From NCBI GenBank assembly GCA_017480095.1, contig JAFVBG010000003.1:186001-250000 (forward strand): a stretch of DNA of 64,000 nucleotides, written 5' to 3'. Below the pieces are notes generated by a model. It was not told the origin of the DNA. It saw nothing but the letters and a program-made list of their open reading frames with translations, and did not search any database. Position 1 is the stretch's first letter, and every line of letters begins with the position of its first letter. Below are positions 40,670-49,657 of this stretch, piece after piece. A program made the position numbers and the translations under genes. This DNA comes from Candidatus Saccharimonadota bacterium (GTDB taxonomy: Bacteria > Patescibacteriota > Saccharimonadia > Saccharimonadales > Saccharimonadaceae).

Positions 40670-43600
40670 CTACATTTCCGCAACTGGGAGCGACGCCGTT
40701 TCAATCAAGTGACCGGCAAACTCTTTTATATCTTTGAGACTTTTTGTCTTGTCCGTCGGCAAGCGCAAATCTTCTCGGTCAAGAAAGTCTAGCGTCTTGA
40801 TATGCGCATAGACTGCCCTAATCAGCTCTTTTAGCTCGCCCTCATCGGCGTCATTAAACTCGTAAACTTTATCATGAACTTGGTCGCGCTCAGCATCTGG
40901 CGAGACAAACAGGATATGTGCGCGCTCCACTTTGTATCCTCTATAAGTCGGGCTCAAGTTCAGAAGCAATTTATAAAAGCCCAGCTGTAGTTTATACTTA
41001 TAGAGCGTAGAGTCTGAATCCCACTTTTTCTCCTTATAATTCCCCGTCTTAAAATCATAGATTTCGATGGTTTTATGCTCTTGATCGATATTGATATGGT
41101 CGATAACACCATCAATCGGAACTTCACCAAGATGTAGATGTTCCGAGCGCAAATCAACTTCGGCTCGCGCGTCTGGATTTCGCAAGATTGAGGCAAAAGT
41201 CTTCAAACTCACTTCTAACCCGTGCAACCCTCGCTCGATCAGTGGCCTTCGCTCGGACTCTAGAATCGGCATTTTCTCAGCTTCAGACTTGAAGAAATCC
41301 ATGGCTTCCTGGTCGGAAATACCACGACTTGTCACCTGCTCAAAGGTAGCGTGTATCAGAGTACCATACATCGCCGATTCCGAAGCTGGCTCAGAATCTA
41401 CTTTTAGAATTCGGCGAAGGAAGAAGGCTTCTGGTCCAGCATAGACAATATCAATAAAACTTGTTAAGTCCGAGGCAGAAAGTGCATAATGTTCCAAAGT
41501 TTTTAGTAACTGCGGCTTTAGTGGCGCCACATATTTTACATAATTCGCCACCCAGCTACTTTGCAGGTTCGTTTCTTTCTTTGCCTCTTCCAAATCCGCA
41601 TAATGCAAGATTACTTCACTACCCAGTAGTGGCGACAAGACTTTTTCATCCTGCTCATACTCTTCCAGATAGTCCAGCCGCGCAACATTCTTACCAGAGA
41701 AATCGACTTTTGAATTAGTGAGGTAGAGACAGGCCTTCGCCCTTGTAATGGCGACGAAGAACAGACGCAGACGTTCATCATCGGTAATGCCCGTATGCCG
41801 AATTTTTGTCAAGTTTGCCGGCAAGGTTAAAAGACTGTTATTCCCCTTTGCCTTACCCCAAGCTAGATTATCCGTCGCGATAATGAATACATATTCATAC
41901 TCCAACCCCTTTGATTTGTGTGCCGTCACGATTTGTACGGAGTCGGAAGAGTCCTGATATGGCGAAGTAAGCGTGAGCGGAGTGTCGGCATCAAGATAAT
42001 CGTCCGCAAACTCAATCAAATCTTTCAAGCGTGGCTGCTCAACATGGAGATGATCCTTCAAGACTTTACGTAGTGACCCTAGTTTTTCATAAAAGCTAAA
42101 GGTGGTGTTATCATCCGTGCAGTAATATTTCGCCATACCCGTATCCGCCAACAGTTTGTCGATAAAAAGTTCTAGCGGGGCTTCATAAGAAAATGCCACC
42201 AGCTCGGCTAAAGTCTGCGCTAAGGCTTGGATTTTTGAATCTCCAGAGGATTCTAGCCGCTCGATTAGAGTCTTGTCTCTATCTCTGACGGCAACTTTCA
42301 TGGCTGCAGTGCGTTCAATCTCCCAGAAACTACAACTCAGAAGTTGCAAAAGTCGGTAGCTCGGCTGTTTTTCTTCAGATAGTTCATAAATAAAACGCGC
42401 CACCATCAGTAGCTCGGCAATCGCCTGATCCTCAAAGAGATTTTCTCGTTTCTCATAAGAGATGTTAATTTTGGCATGAGATTTGAGATAAGGCAATAAG
42501 CCCGCAATATATTTATGCTTTGGCGCAATAATGGCAATCTCGGACTGGTGGACGCCACTTTTGATTAAATCTGCAATTTGATTGGCGATCCAGTAATATT
42601 CGCCATCGGCAGAAATAAACTCGTGACGCTCCACGACGGTTTGCTGGCTACCCTTACGGATGTCGCCGTCACGCTCGGCGGAGAGTTTCTTCTCGACTGC
42701 GTTTTGTTTGGAGAAAGAGTTTTCAATCTGGTCTGCCACCTTTCGCCCCAGAGACAGGACATCCGCGGTCGAGCGATAATTGCGCGAAAGATTGATATAC
42801 TCGGCACTAAAATGTTTTTGAAATTCGTAAAGATTACTGGCATTTGCCCCCTGAAACTCAAAAATCGCCTGGTCGTCATCTCCAACCGCCATAATCGCCG
42901 GACTTTCAACTCCGTCGGTCAAAAGGTAAATCAGCTCCGCCTGTGACGGATTGGTATCCTGAAATTCATCCAGCAAAATATACTGAAAACGCTCCGCCAA
43001 AGTGAGGCGAAAACCCTCGTCATGTTTCAAAATATAAATTGCCTGTTCAATCATATCGGAAAAATCAAACCAGCCTTCGGCTTTTAGCTTCTCGTCATAT
43101 TGATTCATTACGTTTGCTAGACTGAGTAATTTTTTATTGGCGATTAAATTACTGAAGCGATAGCCGCCATCTTCGTCACGCTCAAAACGTTTATCTTTCC
43201 ACTTGTTTAGCGCAGTGACCGTTGGTTTTTTGGTCGCACTCTTACCTAGTTGCTCAACTTCCGCCAGAGCCGCCTCCTGCTCGTCGATAATCTTATGCAG
43301 CTCTATAGCATACTCATTGACCTCCCGGAAAAAACCTGGCGCTAATTCTTTCACCTCAACACTAGTCAGAACCTCGTAGAGCGGGCGATAAACTTGTTCT
43401 AAGGCCGCTGGAACTTTCATATTTTTGACGAGATTTGAGAGTGGAACTTGGATTTTTTCGCGTAGCTCCTCAGTAATCTTAAGGTTATCTTCTGCAATTC
43501 TTCTTAAATCCGTCGCCGTCAAGCGCGCAGATTTAGCACTAGCAATCACGTCGATAATATTATCTTTTATTTTGTCGCCACGCAAGATATCCCGGCCGTC

Positions 43601-43975
43601 GAGCTGAGCCTGAATATTCTTGATAATTTTATATTGCGTCACTGGGTCGATTGGATTATCGAGCTTGCGGTCAAACTCGGTGGCGTAATTTTTATAGGCC
43701 GCAAGAATGACCGAGCCAAAAGCATGATAAGTGTGAATCGCCACCTGCCCCGCCGCCTGGCCAATCATCGAGAAGAGGCGGTCGCGCATATTTTGCGCCC
43801 CGTTTTCAGTAAACGTAAGGCAGAGGATATTGTCTGGATTAGTATCCGTCTGTTCTAGGATATATTTAACCTTGCTCGACAAGAGTTGAGTCTTGCCAGT
43901 ACCTGGACCTGCTAAAACCAGGAGTGGACCTTCCAGATATTCTACGGCACGTTTTTGTTCGGCATTGAGTGGCAT
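40670..43975 (-). CDS. UvrD/AddA-like helicase with C-terminal RecB-family nuclease
   Basis: Superfamily 1 DNA helicase fused to a nuclease, 1101 residues, probably for double-strand break or repair resection. Helicase motifs: GPGTGKT (motif I, near residue 23), FTENGAQNMRDR (Ia), LLDEFQDTN (II), AVGDDDQAIFEFQGA (III), LSRNYRST (IV), TAHKSKGLEYEYVF (V) and FFVAITRAKACLYL (VI). The last 250 residues contain the PD-(D/E)XK fold: HATFEQ, VPIDGVIDHIN, and IYDFKTGNYK. This layout resembles single-chain AdnA/AddA-type enzymes rather than plain PcrA. It lies between gpsA and dus in one operon. Confidence 0.93.
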   Translation of the reverse strand: MPLNAEQKRAVEYLEGPLLVLAGPGTGKTQLLSSKVKYILEQTDTNPDNILCLTFTENGAQNMRDRLFSMIGQAAGQVAIHTYHAFGSVILAAYKNYATEFDRKLDNPIDPVTQYKIIKNIQAQLDGRDILRGDKIKDNIIDVIASAKSARLTATDLRRIAEDNLKITEELREKIQVPLSNLVKNMKVPAALEQVYRPLYEVLTSVEVKELAPGFFREVNEYAIELHKIIDEQEAALAEVEQLGKSATKKPTVTALNKWKDKRFERDEDGGYRFSNLIANKKLLSLANVMNQYDEKLKAEGWFDFSDMIEQAIYILKHDEGFRLTLAERFQYILLDEFQDTNPSQAELIYLLTDGVESPAIMAVGDDDQAIFEFQGANASNLYEFQKHFSAEYINLSRNYRSTADVLSLGRKVADQIENSFSKQNAVEKKLSAERDGDIRKGSQQTVVERHEFISADGEYYWIANQIADLIKSGVHQSEIAIIAPKHKYIAGLLPYLKSHAKINISYEKRENLFEDQAIAELLMVARFIYELSEEKQPSYRLLQLLSCSFWEIERTAAMKVAVRDRDKTLIERLESSGDSKIQALAQTLAELVAFSYEAPLELFIDKLLADTGMAKYYCTDDNTTFSFYEKLGSLRKVLKDHLHVEQPRLKDLIEFADDYLDADTPLTLTSPYQDSSDSVQIVTAHKSKGLEYEYVFIIATDNLAWGKAKGNNSLLTLPANLTKIRHTGITDDERLRLFFVAITRAKACLYLTNSKVDFSGKNVARLDYLEEYEQDEKVLSPLLGSEVILHYADLEEAKKETNLQSSWVANYVKYVAPLKPQLLKTLEHYALSASDLTSFIDIVYAGPEAFFLRRILKVDSEPASESAMYGTLIHATFEQVTSRGISDQEAMDFFKSEAEKMPILESERRPLIERGLHGLEVSLKTFASILRNPDARAEVDLRSEHLHLGEVPIDGVIDHINIDQEHKTIEIYDFKTGNYKEKKWDSDSTLYKYKLQLGFYKLLLNLSPTYRGYKVERAHILFVSPDAERDQVHDKVYEFNDADEGELKELIRAVYAHIKTLDFLDREDLRLPTDKTKSLKDIKEFAGHLIETASLPVAEM

Positions 43976-43976
43976 T

Positions 43977-44822
43977 TTATTCCCCTTTCAAGGTTTTTAA
44001 CTGTTCACCAAATTCCATCAAGATGGAGTCCTCTGGCACTTTTAAATCTGGGTAGTTTTTAATAGTTTCATAAAAAGTCAAGCCTTCGACCGTGCCTAAC
44101 TCTGCTGGAATACGTCCCAGTTTCCCAATCTGGCAACCCAGGGAGAAATTACGCGAGGTCATCGTAGTGGAGAGAATAATATCTGGAAAGCCACAAGAAA
44201 GTTGTAATAATTCATGCGAGCAACCGTTCAAATCATACCATTTTTCGTATTCTGGGCGGATTTTTTCCAAAAATTCCTGCTTCGATGGCAGATTTTGAGC
44301 TTTTTCCGTGTCTCGCTCATCCTCCTTGAAACCGTCTGGATAGAGGTAACCGGCATAAACCGAGGTGGCAACTTTGAGTGAGGCGGAGAGCATGATGCCA
44401 CGCGTGTCGTCGATGTATTCGATGCCGATTTTCGGCGCAGTAAACAACTCCTCTGCCAGAGGTGTAGAGGCCGTGAGTAGAATCTTATCGCCAATGCGCG
44501 GACTATCGTTTTCGATGTCTTCCGCAAACGCGGCACCAGCGAGCATATAAAAATACTTGAGACGGCGAAACGGATACGGCGTCATAACCCCCTTCGAGAC
44601 GCAGAGTAATGGAATCTCCGGGTCTGGCAATTCTGGCACAATCTGATTGACCGCACCAGCTGGGGCAGCATAAACAATCAAATCTCTGGCTTTTGCCACA
44701 TCTGCTAGTTTGACCTCTGGAAATTTATACGGATCGTAATACTTAACTTCGTGGCCGTTAGACTCGGCAAGATTGCCCAACGCCTTGCCATAGACACCAG
44801 CCCCTAAAAATGTAACCTTCAT
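43977..44822 (-). CDS. gpsA: NAD(P)-dependent glycerol-3-phosphate dehydrogenase-like protein
   Basis: Reduces dihydroxyacetone phosphate to glycerol-3-phosphate for lipid synthesis, if the family assignment holds. The 281 residues begin with a Rossmann motif (VTFLGAGVYGKALGNLAES) and include VSKGVM and the later NGCSHELLQLSCGFPDI region. It is shorter than typical GpsA (330) and several family motifs are loosely kept, so specificity is less certain. The start codon lies six bases after TATAAT (44829-44834, TGT extension); the mRNA is probably leaderless. The helicase gene follows after one base. Confidence 0.8.
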   Translation of the reverse strand: MKVTFLGAGVYGKALGNLAESNGHEVKYYDPYKFPEVKLADVAKARDLIVYAAPAGAVNQIVPELPDPEIPLLCVSKGVMTPYPFRRLKYFYMLAGAAFAEDIENDSPRIGDKILLTASTPLAEELFTAPKIGIEYIDDTRGIMLSASLKVATSVYAGYLYPDGFKEDERDTEKAQNLPSKQEFLEKIRPEYEKWYDLNGCSHELLQLSCGFPDIILSTTMTSRNFSLGCQIGKLGRIPAELGTVEGLTFYETIKNYPDLKVPEDSILMEFGEQLKTLKGE

Positions 44823-44843
44823 ACTCTTATTATAACATAGAAA

Positions 44844-44865
44844 AGCCCCATCTTACGATGGAGCT
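44844..44865 (-). terminator. terminator of the degV pair
   Basis: AGCTCCATC-GTAA-GATGGGGCT followed by TTTTC on the minus strand; the gpsA promoter starts immediately after. Confidence 0.75.
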
Positions 44866-44870
44866 TGGGT

Positions 44871-45860
44871 TTAGAGGGTAGAAATAATCTGCGAAATTTC
44901 CGCAGTCATTTCTTCAAGTGTCGGTGTAACATCCGCGTGGAAGTTGACGTGCAGAGACGTCGGCCCGCCGTGTGCCTGAATAGCACTGCTCAGACGATAA
45001 CCGTCGATAATCTGCGCACGCGGCAGCCTGCTCCCTAGCAACATCGCCAGGTAGTAGCCAGCGTCTGGATTATTGGCATACGCCACCGTAATCGGCGAAT
45101 CTGGAGTAACCAAATGTCGCTCGATATACTCCCCGACGATGTCGGCAAAACGGTTCAGATTGCGCGGAGAGTTCAGACTGGTCACCGTCTCAAGAGTGCG
45201 CATATCTTCGCCCGTATAAACTGCGGCCCCAATCGGGAGCAGTCGCAAGAACTTGGCGGCAGCGCCTTTGATGGCGCTGACACGACCAGACTTCACGATG
45301 TAATCCAGGTTGGTCCAGGTGAAGAAGTGCATAATATGATCTCTATACTTCTCGATGTAATCCACTACGGGAGCAACATCATTCAGAGCCTCGAAATCAA
45401 AGTTCTCATAGAGCTCGTTTACGAGCATAGCGGTGCCAGTGGACATACATCTGGAATCCACCGCCTGAAGCTGATATTTCGGAATCAGGTATTCCTCTCG
45501 CAGCTCGTCAAAACAGAGTTTGGCATGGAAATAAGTTCCACTCATGCCGCTCCCCATCGCGAGATAGAGAACGGCATAACCCGCCTTGACGGCCTGGTAG
45601 GCCAGGGTAGCTACTGAACCTTCGATTTCTAAGTCGGGATCCAGAATTGTTGGACTACTGGTCGTAATCCGATACCCTTTTTTCGGTGAATAGTCACGAT
45701 CGATACGCTGAAAATCATCCGGTGTCAGATTGTCGAACTGCATCGAATCCGTCTTGGAATTGACGATAATCGGAGTGTCGATAACTACGATTTCGGGATG
45801 TTCCCTCAAGAACTTGGACTGCAAATCCGCAGTCGCATCTACGAATAACTTAATTGCCAT
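44871..45860 (-). CDS. DegV-family fatty-acid-binding protein (second of pair)
   Basis: DegV proteins bind fatty acids; in Firmicutes the related FakB presents them to a kinase for phospholipid synthesis. The 329 residues show the family start LFVDATADLQ, the ITTSSPT loop, the GSGMSGTYFHAK motif and DSRCMSTGTAML, plus WTNLDYIVKSGRVSAIKGAAA. GGAGG lies seven bases before ATG. It follows its paralogue after six bases, so the pair is one operon. No FakA kinase is in this window. Longer than the usual 280-290. Confidence 0.88.
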   Translation of the reverse strand: MAIKLFVDATADLQSKFLREHPEIVVIDTPIIVNSKTDSMQFDNLTPDDFQRIDRDYSPKKGYRITTSSPTILDPDLEIEGSVATLAYQAVKAGYAVLYLAMGSGMSGTYFHAKLCFDELREEYLIPKYQLQAVDSRCMSTGTAMLVNELYENFDFEALNDVAPVVDYIEKYRDHIMHFFTWTNLDYIVKSGRVSAIKGAAAKFLRLLPIGAAVYTGEDMRTLETVTSLNSPRNLNRFADIVGEYIERHLVTPDSPITVAYANNPDAGYYLAMLLGSRLPRAQIIDGYRLSSAIQAHGGPTSLHVNFHADVTPTLEEMTAEISQIISTL

Positions 45861-45866
45861 GAACTT

Positions 45867-46889
45867 TTACCTCCCATACATCTGCCAGGTGGGGTTTGCA
45901 ACGGTGCTCGGCTCTCTCGCCGTGAAGAAAATTGCCATTGTGGTTTCGCCCACATGCGAGCCAACCGCCGGACCAACGCGACCACCGCGGATTTCGACTC
46001 CAGCCGGAAGCTCTTTCCGCAGTTGCTCGCAGAAGTTATCAACCCGTTCGGGTGCCTGCGCATGTGAAACGATGATGATGTTCTTGGTCGGGTCTTCCGC
46101 CCGTTGTTCTTCGGTAGCGATGCGTCGCTTGATTTCCTCAATGAACTGCTGATTCAACTTTTTTGTGCCCCTCACTTTGGAAGATGTGAACAGCTTTTTC
46201 TTTGAATCTTCGCCACTACCAACGTGTGGCATACGATAATCAAACCGCATATACGGCTTGACGTGTACCAGCGCGCCAAAAATGGCTTCGGTGGAACTAA
46301 TCCGCCCACCAGCAACGGCCTGACCAAAATCGTCAATCGTAAAGAGGTGGACGATAGAGTCGCCCTCCTGCTTCACAAATTCCAGAGTCTGGTCAAAGTC
46401 CAAATCTTTTGCGATTAAGCGTTCAATCAGCAGTCGATAGCCAGGAGCGATGCATTTTGAGTCGATACAAGCGACTCGGACGTCTGGGTAGTCTTCCATA
46501 AACTCGGCGACCATCCTCGAATTGTGTTCATAGGTACCCGAAAGGGCGCTGGTCATGCCGAGATAAATGAAATCTTGCCCCGCCTTAAACAGTTCCTCGA
46601 AAATGGCGTATGGGGCCGCCTGGGCAAAGGTACTACGCATAATCTTGCCGCGAGTACGCTGAGCAATCAGCCGGTCGTAGAATTCGTCAACCGTGGAAAA
46701 ACCCTCACTGACGATTCTTTCCATGACCGAGCTGTGATACATGCCAGGCATCAGCCCAACACAATCATAACGGGTCTCGCCATCATCGCTGATGGCAACA
46801 GGGATGACTACAATCTTGTCGCTGTGCAAAGCAAGCCAGCGCGAATCCAGGTCTGCTGTGGCATCCACCACAATTTTGAAGTTCTTCAT
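45867..46889 (-). CDS. DegV-family fatty-acid-binding protein (first of pair)
   Basis: Paralogue of the next gene; 340 residues. Shared features are the start [15 protein letters not shown], the MRSTFAQ loop, GMTSALSGTYEHN, DSKCIAPGYRL and DDFGQAVAGGRISSTEAIFGAL. Proteins of this family bind a fatty acid between two alpha/beta domains. A consensus promoter, a 5' hairpin and AGGAGGT drive it. Two divergent copies in a streamlined genome suggest uptake of different host lipids, as expected of an organism unable to make fatty acids; this is inference. Confidence 0.88.
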   Translation of the reverse strand: MKNFKIVVDATADLDSRWLALHSDKIVVIPVAISDDGETRYDCVGLMPGMYHSSVMERIVSEGFSTVDEFYDRLIAQRTRGKIMRSTFAQAAPYAIFEELFKAGQDFIYLGMTSALSGTYEHNSRMVAEFMEDYPDVRVACIDSKCIAPGYRLLIERLIAKDLDFDQTLEFVKQEGDSIVHLFTIDDFGQAVAGGRISSTEAIFGALVHVKPYMRFDYRMPHVGSGEDSKKKLFTSSKVRGTKKLNQQFIEEIKRRIATEEQRAEDPTKNIIIVSHAQAPERVDNFCEQLRKELPAGVEIRGGRVGPAVGSHVGETTMAIFFTAREPSTVANPTWQMYGR

Positions 46890-46918
46890 ACACTTTTACC
46901 TCCTAATGTGCAAAATTT

Positions 46919-46940
46919 CGTGGGCTAAATTTTGCCCACG
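46919..46940 (-). promoter_or_regulatory. leader hairpin of the degV operon
   Basis: CGTGGGC (46934-46940 in transcript order) pairs with GCCCACG (46919-46925) around an A/T-rich loop, just after the expected transcript start. Confidence 0.6.
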
Positions 46941-46955
46941 ATAGTCTATACTTCC

Positions 46956-46984
46956 ATTATACCACACTTTGCTGATTTTGTCAA
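46956..46984 (-). promoter_or_regulatory. consensus promoter of the degV operon
   Basis: TTGACA (46979-46984) and TATAAT (46956-46961), spacer 17, TGG extension. Confidence 0.88.
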
Positions 46985-47005
46985 TAGTTTAAGGGGTGGT
47001 ATCGA

Positions 47006-47078
47006 GGGTGGGGAGGTTTTCCAGATACGAAGTCCTCAAGACCTACTCGAAAATGAGGAGGTTTTCCAGATGCGGAGT
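47006..47078. repeat. short direct repeat at the end of the rlmD-like gene
   Basis: The sequence GAGGTTTTCCAGAT followed by a similar CGNAGT block occurs twice about 48 bases apart, once inside the last codons of the rlmD-like gene and once just beyond its stop. It looks like a small tandem duplication of the gene's 3' end. Confidence 0.5.
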
Positions 47079-48347
47079 GCGTGGGAAGAAGTTGAATGGA
47101 ACACAGCTAGTAATTCGGTATTTTTCGAGTAATTTCTTCGCGTCTCGCGCCTGCGTAGCAGGATTGCAAGAGAGATAGATGATTTTTGGCGGATGGACTT
47201 CGAGGAGTTTGTCGATTAATTTATTGTCCAAGCCGGCGCGTGGCGGGTCAACGATGACGGCTTGGTCTGACTCGATATATTCTAGAGCTTCTTCCGATGC
47301 GGAGAGCACTGGCTTGGCGCTCGTCCCCTCGCAGTTGTGTTGAAGTTCCTGATAGGCGGAGCCGTTGAGCTCGACTAGGGTCAAATCACGGTCTCGCGCC
47401 ACCGATAGGCCAATCGTACCGACCCCAGCGTAGAGGTCAAGCACTTTTTGCTGGTCACCCAAATGCCCAGCGATTGCTTTCAGTGCGAGCTCATAGACCG
47501 GTAGGTTAATCTGGAAAAAGCCGTTTGGCGAATAAGAGTATTCATGCCCAAGTAGCGTGTCTTTTAGCGGCTCAAAAACGGGGTGAGATTTGCCATTTTC
47601 TAGTAGGCCACCAGAAACGACCCCCTCTTGATTACAACGCAAAAGCAAAGTCTGGTATTTGCGCGCCTCTTCACCCCTAGCGTTTAAGTCGGCAAAGATT
47701 TCTTGGCACTTCGCCCAGATTTCTGGACGTTCGAGACTAGATTGGGTGATGGGAAATTTGATGTGGGTGCCACGGTGACGACAGGCTGGGTAAATCAGCC
47801 CATCCTCGTTGTTGTAATATAGGGCGTATTCCATTTTGTTGCGGTAACCAAGTTCTATACCGTCAGTTTGAATATTTTTTTCTTGGAGCGTGTTGTTTTT
47901 CTCTGTCTCATGAGACAGTCGCTCCTCACTTGAAGATGAAAATGCAAGCATTTTCGCCTTCTCGTCTCGTCGCACTGTCGCCACAGAGAAAAACGCACTC
48001 GTACTCGCCTTGCCAGGCTCCGTATCTCCTGCGAAAAAATTATTCAAACTGATGCCAAACTGCCCATATTGCTCTTTTAGCAGCTCTAGCTTCTGTTCTA
48101 GCTCGTAGCCGTAATCCATGATTTGCCAGGGCGAGGTGGAGAGATAGCAATCATCCTTCGGAGCGATGCGATGCGGGGATGGATTTTCAATCTTTGTCGC
48201 AATCGCCTCAAAATAGCTCGACTTGTTCTTCGTAATCTGATAATCTGCGACGGTTTCGCCAGGTAATGCATTCCAGAAGAACCCCTTCTTGCCGTCGCTA
48301 TTCGTGCCGATTCCTTGCCCTCCTGGGACTAAACCGTCAATTCGCAC
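47043..48347 (-). CDS. TrmA/RlmD-family RNA (uracil-5-)-methyltransferase with in-frame insertion
   Basis: SAM-dependent enzyme methylating uracil C5 in rRNA or tRNA. The 434 residues contain a short TRAM-like N-terminus, the SAM site LDLYAGVGTIGLSVARD, IVDPPRAGLD and the nucleophile in YLSCNPATQARD. The iron-sulfur cysteines of RlmD are not complete (only one in DDCYLSTSPWQ). Between ISLNNFF and GYRNKMEYAL about 55 residues interrupt a normally short linker; their DNA is a large palindrome related to that in dus. It starts at a GTG overlapping the stop of the ABC permease. Target unknown. Confidence 0.88.
   Translation of the reverse strand: MRIDGLVPGGQGIGTNSDGKKGFFWNALPGETVADYQITKNKSSYFEAIATKIENPSPHRIAPKDDCYLSTSPWQIMDYGYELEQKLELLKEQYGQFGISLNNFFAGDTEPGKASTSAFFSVATVRRDEKAKMLAFSSSSEERLSHETEKNNTLQEKNIQTDGIELGYRNKMEYALYYNNEDGLIYPACRHRGTHIKFPITQSSLERPEIWAKCQEIFADLNARGEEARKYQTLLLRCNQEGVVSGGLLENGKSHPVFEPLKDTLLGHEYSYSPNGFFQINLPVYELALKAIAGHLGDQQKVLDLYAGVGTIGLSVARDRDLTLVELNGSAYQELQHNCEGTSAKPVLSASEEALEYIESDQAVIVDPPRAGLDNKLIDKLLEVHPPKIIYLSCNPATQARDAKKLLEKYRITSCVPFNFFPRTPHLENLLIFE
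47864..48051 (-). repeat. 188-bp palindromic element in frame inside the rlmD-like gene
   Basis: Outer arms 47864-47882 and 48033-48051 are inverted repeats with 18 of 19 positions matching. Inside them, GTTTTTCTCTGT (47895-47906) is inverted exactly at 47983-47994. Central hairpins include CTGTCTCATGAGACAG and GAAAATGC-AA-GCATTTTC. Positions 48002-48024 match the core of the dus element (20 of 23). The encoded peptide has T-E-P-G-K-A-S-T, against T-E-R-G-N-A-S-S in Dus. Confidence 0.8.
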
Positions 48348-49657
48348 TACTCGTACCTCAGGGCATCAATCGGATTCTTGCGGCTGGCGCGGCGAGCCGG
48401 TACTACTCCGGCGACGAAAGCGATAATCATCACCGTCAGTATGACTGGCAAGATACTTTCAATCGTATAGACTCCGAGATGGAAAGTTGGGAACATCTGG
48501 AGAAAACCATCGTTCATGTGGGCTTGCGCATCGATGCCACCCAGCGCAGCCATTGAGGCTATCGTACCGAGGACCGAACCCCAGAAACCAAGCATGACCG
48601 CCTCTAGAGCAAAGCTGAAGAAGATTTGATTACCGCCCATGCCAAATGATTTCATCAAACCAATCTCACGCGTGCGTTCTTGTACTGCCATGAAGAGAGT
48701 ATTGATGATACCAATCGAAGCGGCCAATAGTGCCACATAGCCAAAGACCGTAAAGGTAGTAATAATTACGTCAAAGAAAGATTTGATTTGACCAACGATG
48801 TCTTCTACCGTCATGGCAGTTAAGCCAATTTCATCTAAGGCTTTCTTGATGTCTTCAGCCTTATAATGCTCATAGTCAAACTCGGCCGCAATCGTATAGA
48901 CTTTTTCTTTCTCTACCTCTGGCAGATATTTGGTATTCTCATCATAGAGAGCACTATTCAGCGTGGAGTTGACAATCATTGCGCCACCAGAGATGACCGA
49001 TGGAGCCTGAACACCAACAATCTTCGCTTCAAACGCCTTCGGTTGCTTCGTGATTGGATCGAGCACGACAAACTTCAGGATTTTACCAATCGCTTCATCA
49101 TTATCTTTATAGCCGAGACTAGTTGTCCATTCGTCGGTCGGTAAGAGTACTTGGTACTCTGCAGAATCGTTATCTACCATCTGACCAGCAACCAAATCAA
49201 AATGGATGCTCCCCTTAGTCATGAGGTTCAGCGTAGCAGTATAACGTTCGCTATTTTTGGTACTTTCGACATAGGTGACCGTGCCAAACTTACCATCTAG
49301 CACTGTATCAGCCTTAATACCCTCGACGGTTTTTACTTTTTCAAACTGTTCCCTTGTGATTGCCACTAGGCCCAGCTCATTAGAATCGGCCTCTTTGTAT
49401 TTCTGTGGACCACCGGTCATCGGATTGGCAATTGTAAGTGAATCGTCTTCATCGGCTTTGCCATACATCTGAATAAAGCCTTCCCCACCAAAAGCCCCAA
49501 CTTGACTGTCGATAAAGTCGTTGACGCCATTCTGGATAGCGGTGGTGGTAATAATCGAAAAACTACCGATAAAAATCGCCAGAATCGTGAGGATTGTCCG
49601 AGTCTTGTTGCGCAATAAATTATGATTTGCCGAAGCAATTAAGTCTATAACTGTCAT
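48347..49657 (-). CDS. ABC transporter permease (MacB/FtsX type)
   Basis: 436-residue membrane component. One membrane helix near residues 18-40, then a large external domain (about 45-300), then three helices near 310-335, 355-385 and 395-425: the four-helix MacB layout. The start DLIASANHNLLRNKTRTILTILAI is typical of the MacB periplasmic core family. It overlaps the ATPase gene by one base. Likely exports or extrudes a lipoprotein, peptide or antimicrobial; the substrate cannot be named. Confidence 0.92.
   Translation of the reverse strand: MTVIDLIASANHNLLRNKTRTILTILAIFIGSFSIITTTAIQNGVNDFIDSQVGAFGGEGFIQMYGKADEDDSLTIANPMTGGPQKYKEADSNELGLVAITREQFEKVKTVEGIKADTVLDGKFGTVTYVESTKNSERYTATLNLMTKGSIHFDLVAGQMVDNDSAEYQVLLPTDEWTTSLGYKDNDEAIGKILKFVVLDPITKQPKAFEAKIVGVQAPSVISGGAMIVNSTLNSALYDENTKYLPEVEKEKVYTIAAEFDYEHYKAEDIKKALDEIGLTAMTVEDIVGQIKSFFDVIITTFTVFGYVALLAASIGIINTLFMAVQERTREIGLMKSFGMGGNQIFFSFALEAVMLGFWGSVLGTIASMAALGGIDAQAHMNDGFLQMFPTFHLGVYTIESILPVILTVMIIAFVAGVVPARRASRKNPIDALRYE

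Noticed and set aside
48266-48556. Plus-strand frame opposite the ABC permease and rlmD-like start
   Set aside because: Covers two genuine minus-strand genes and has no start signal.
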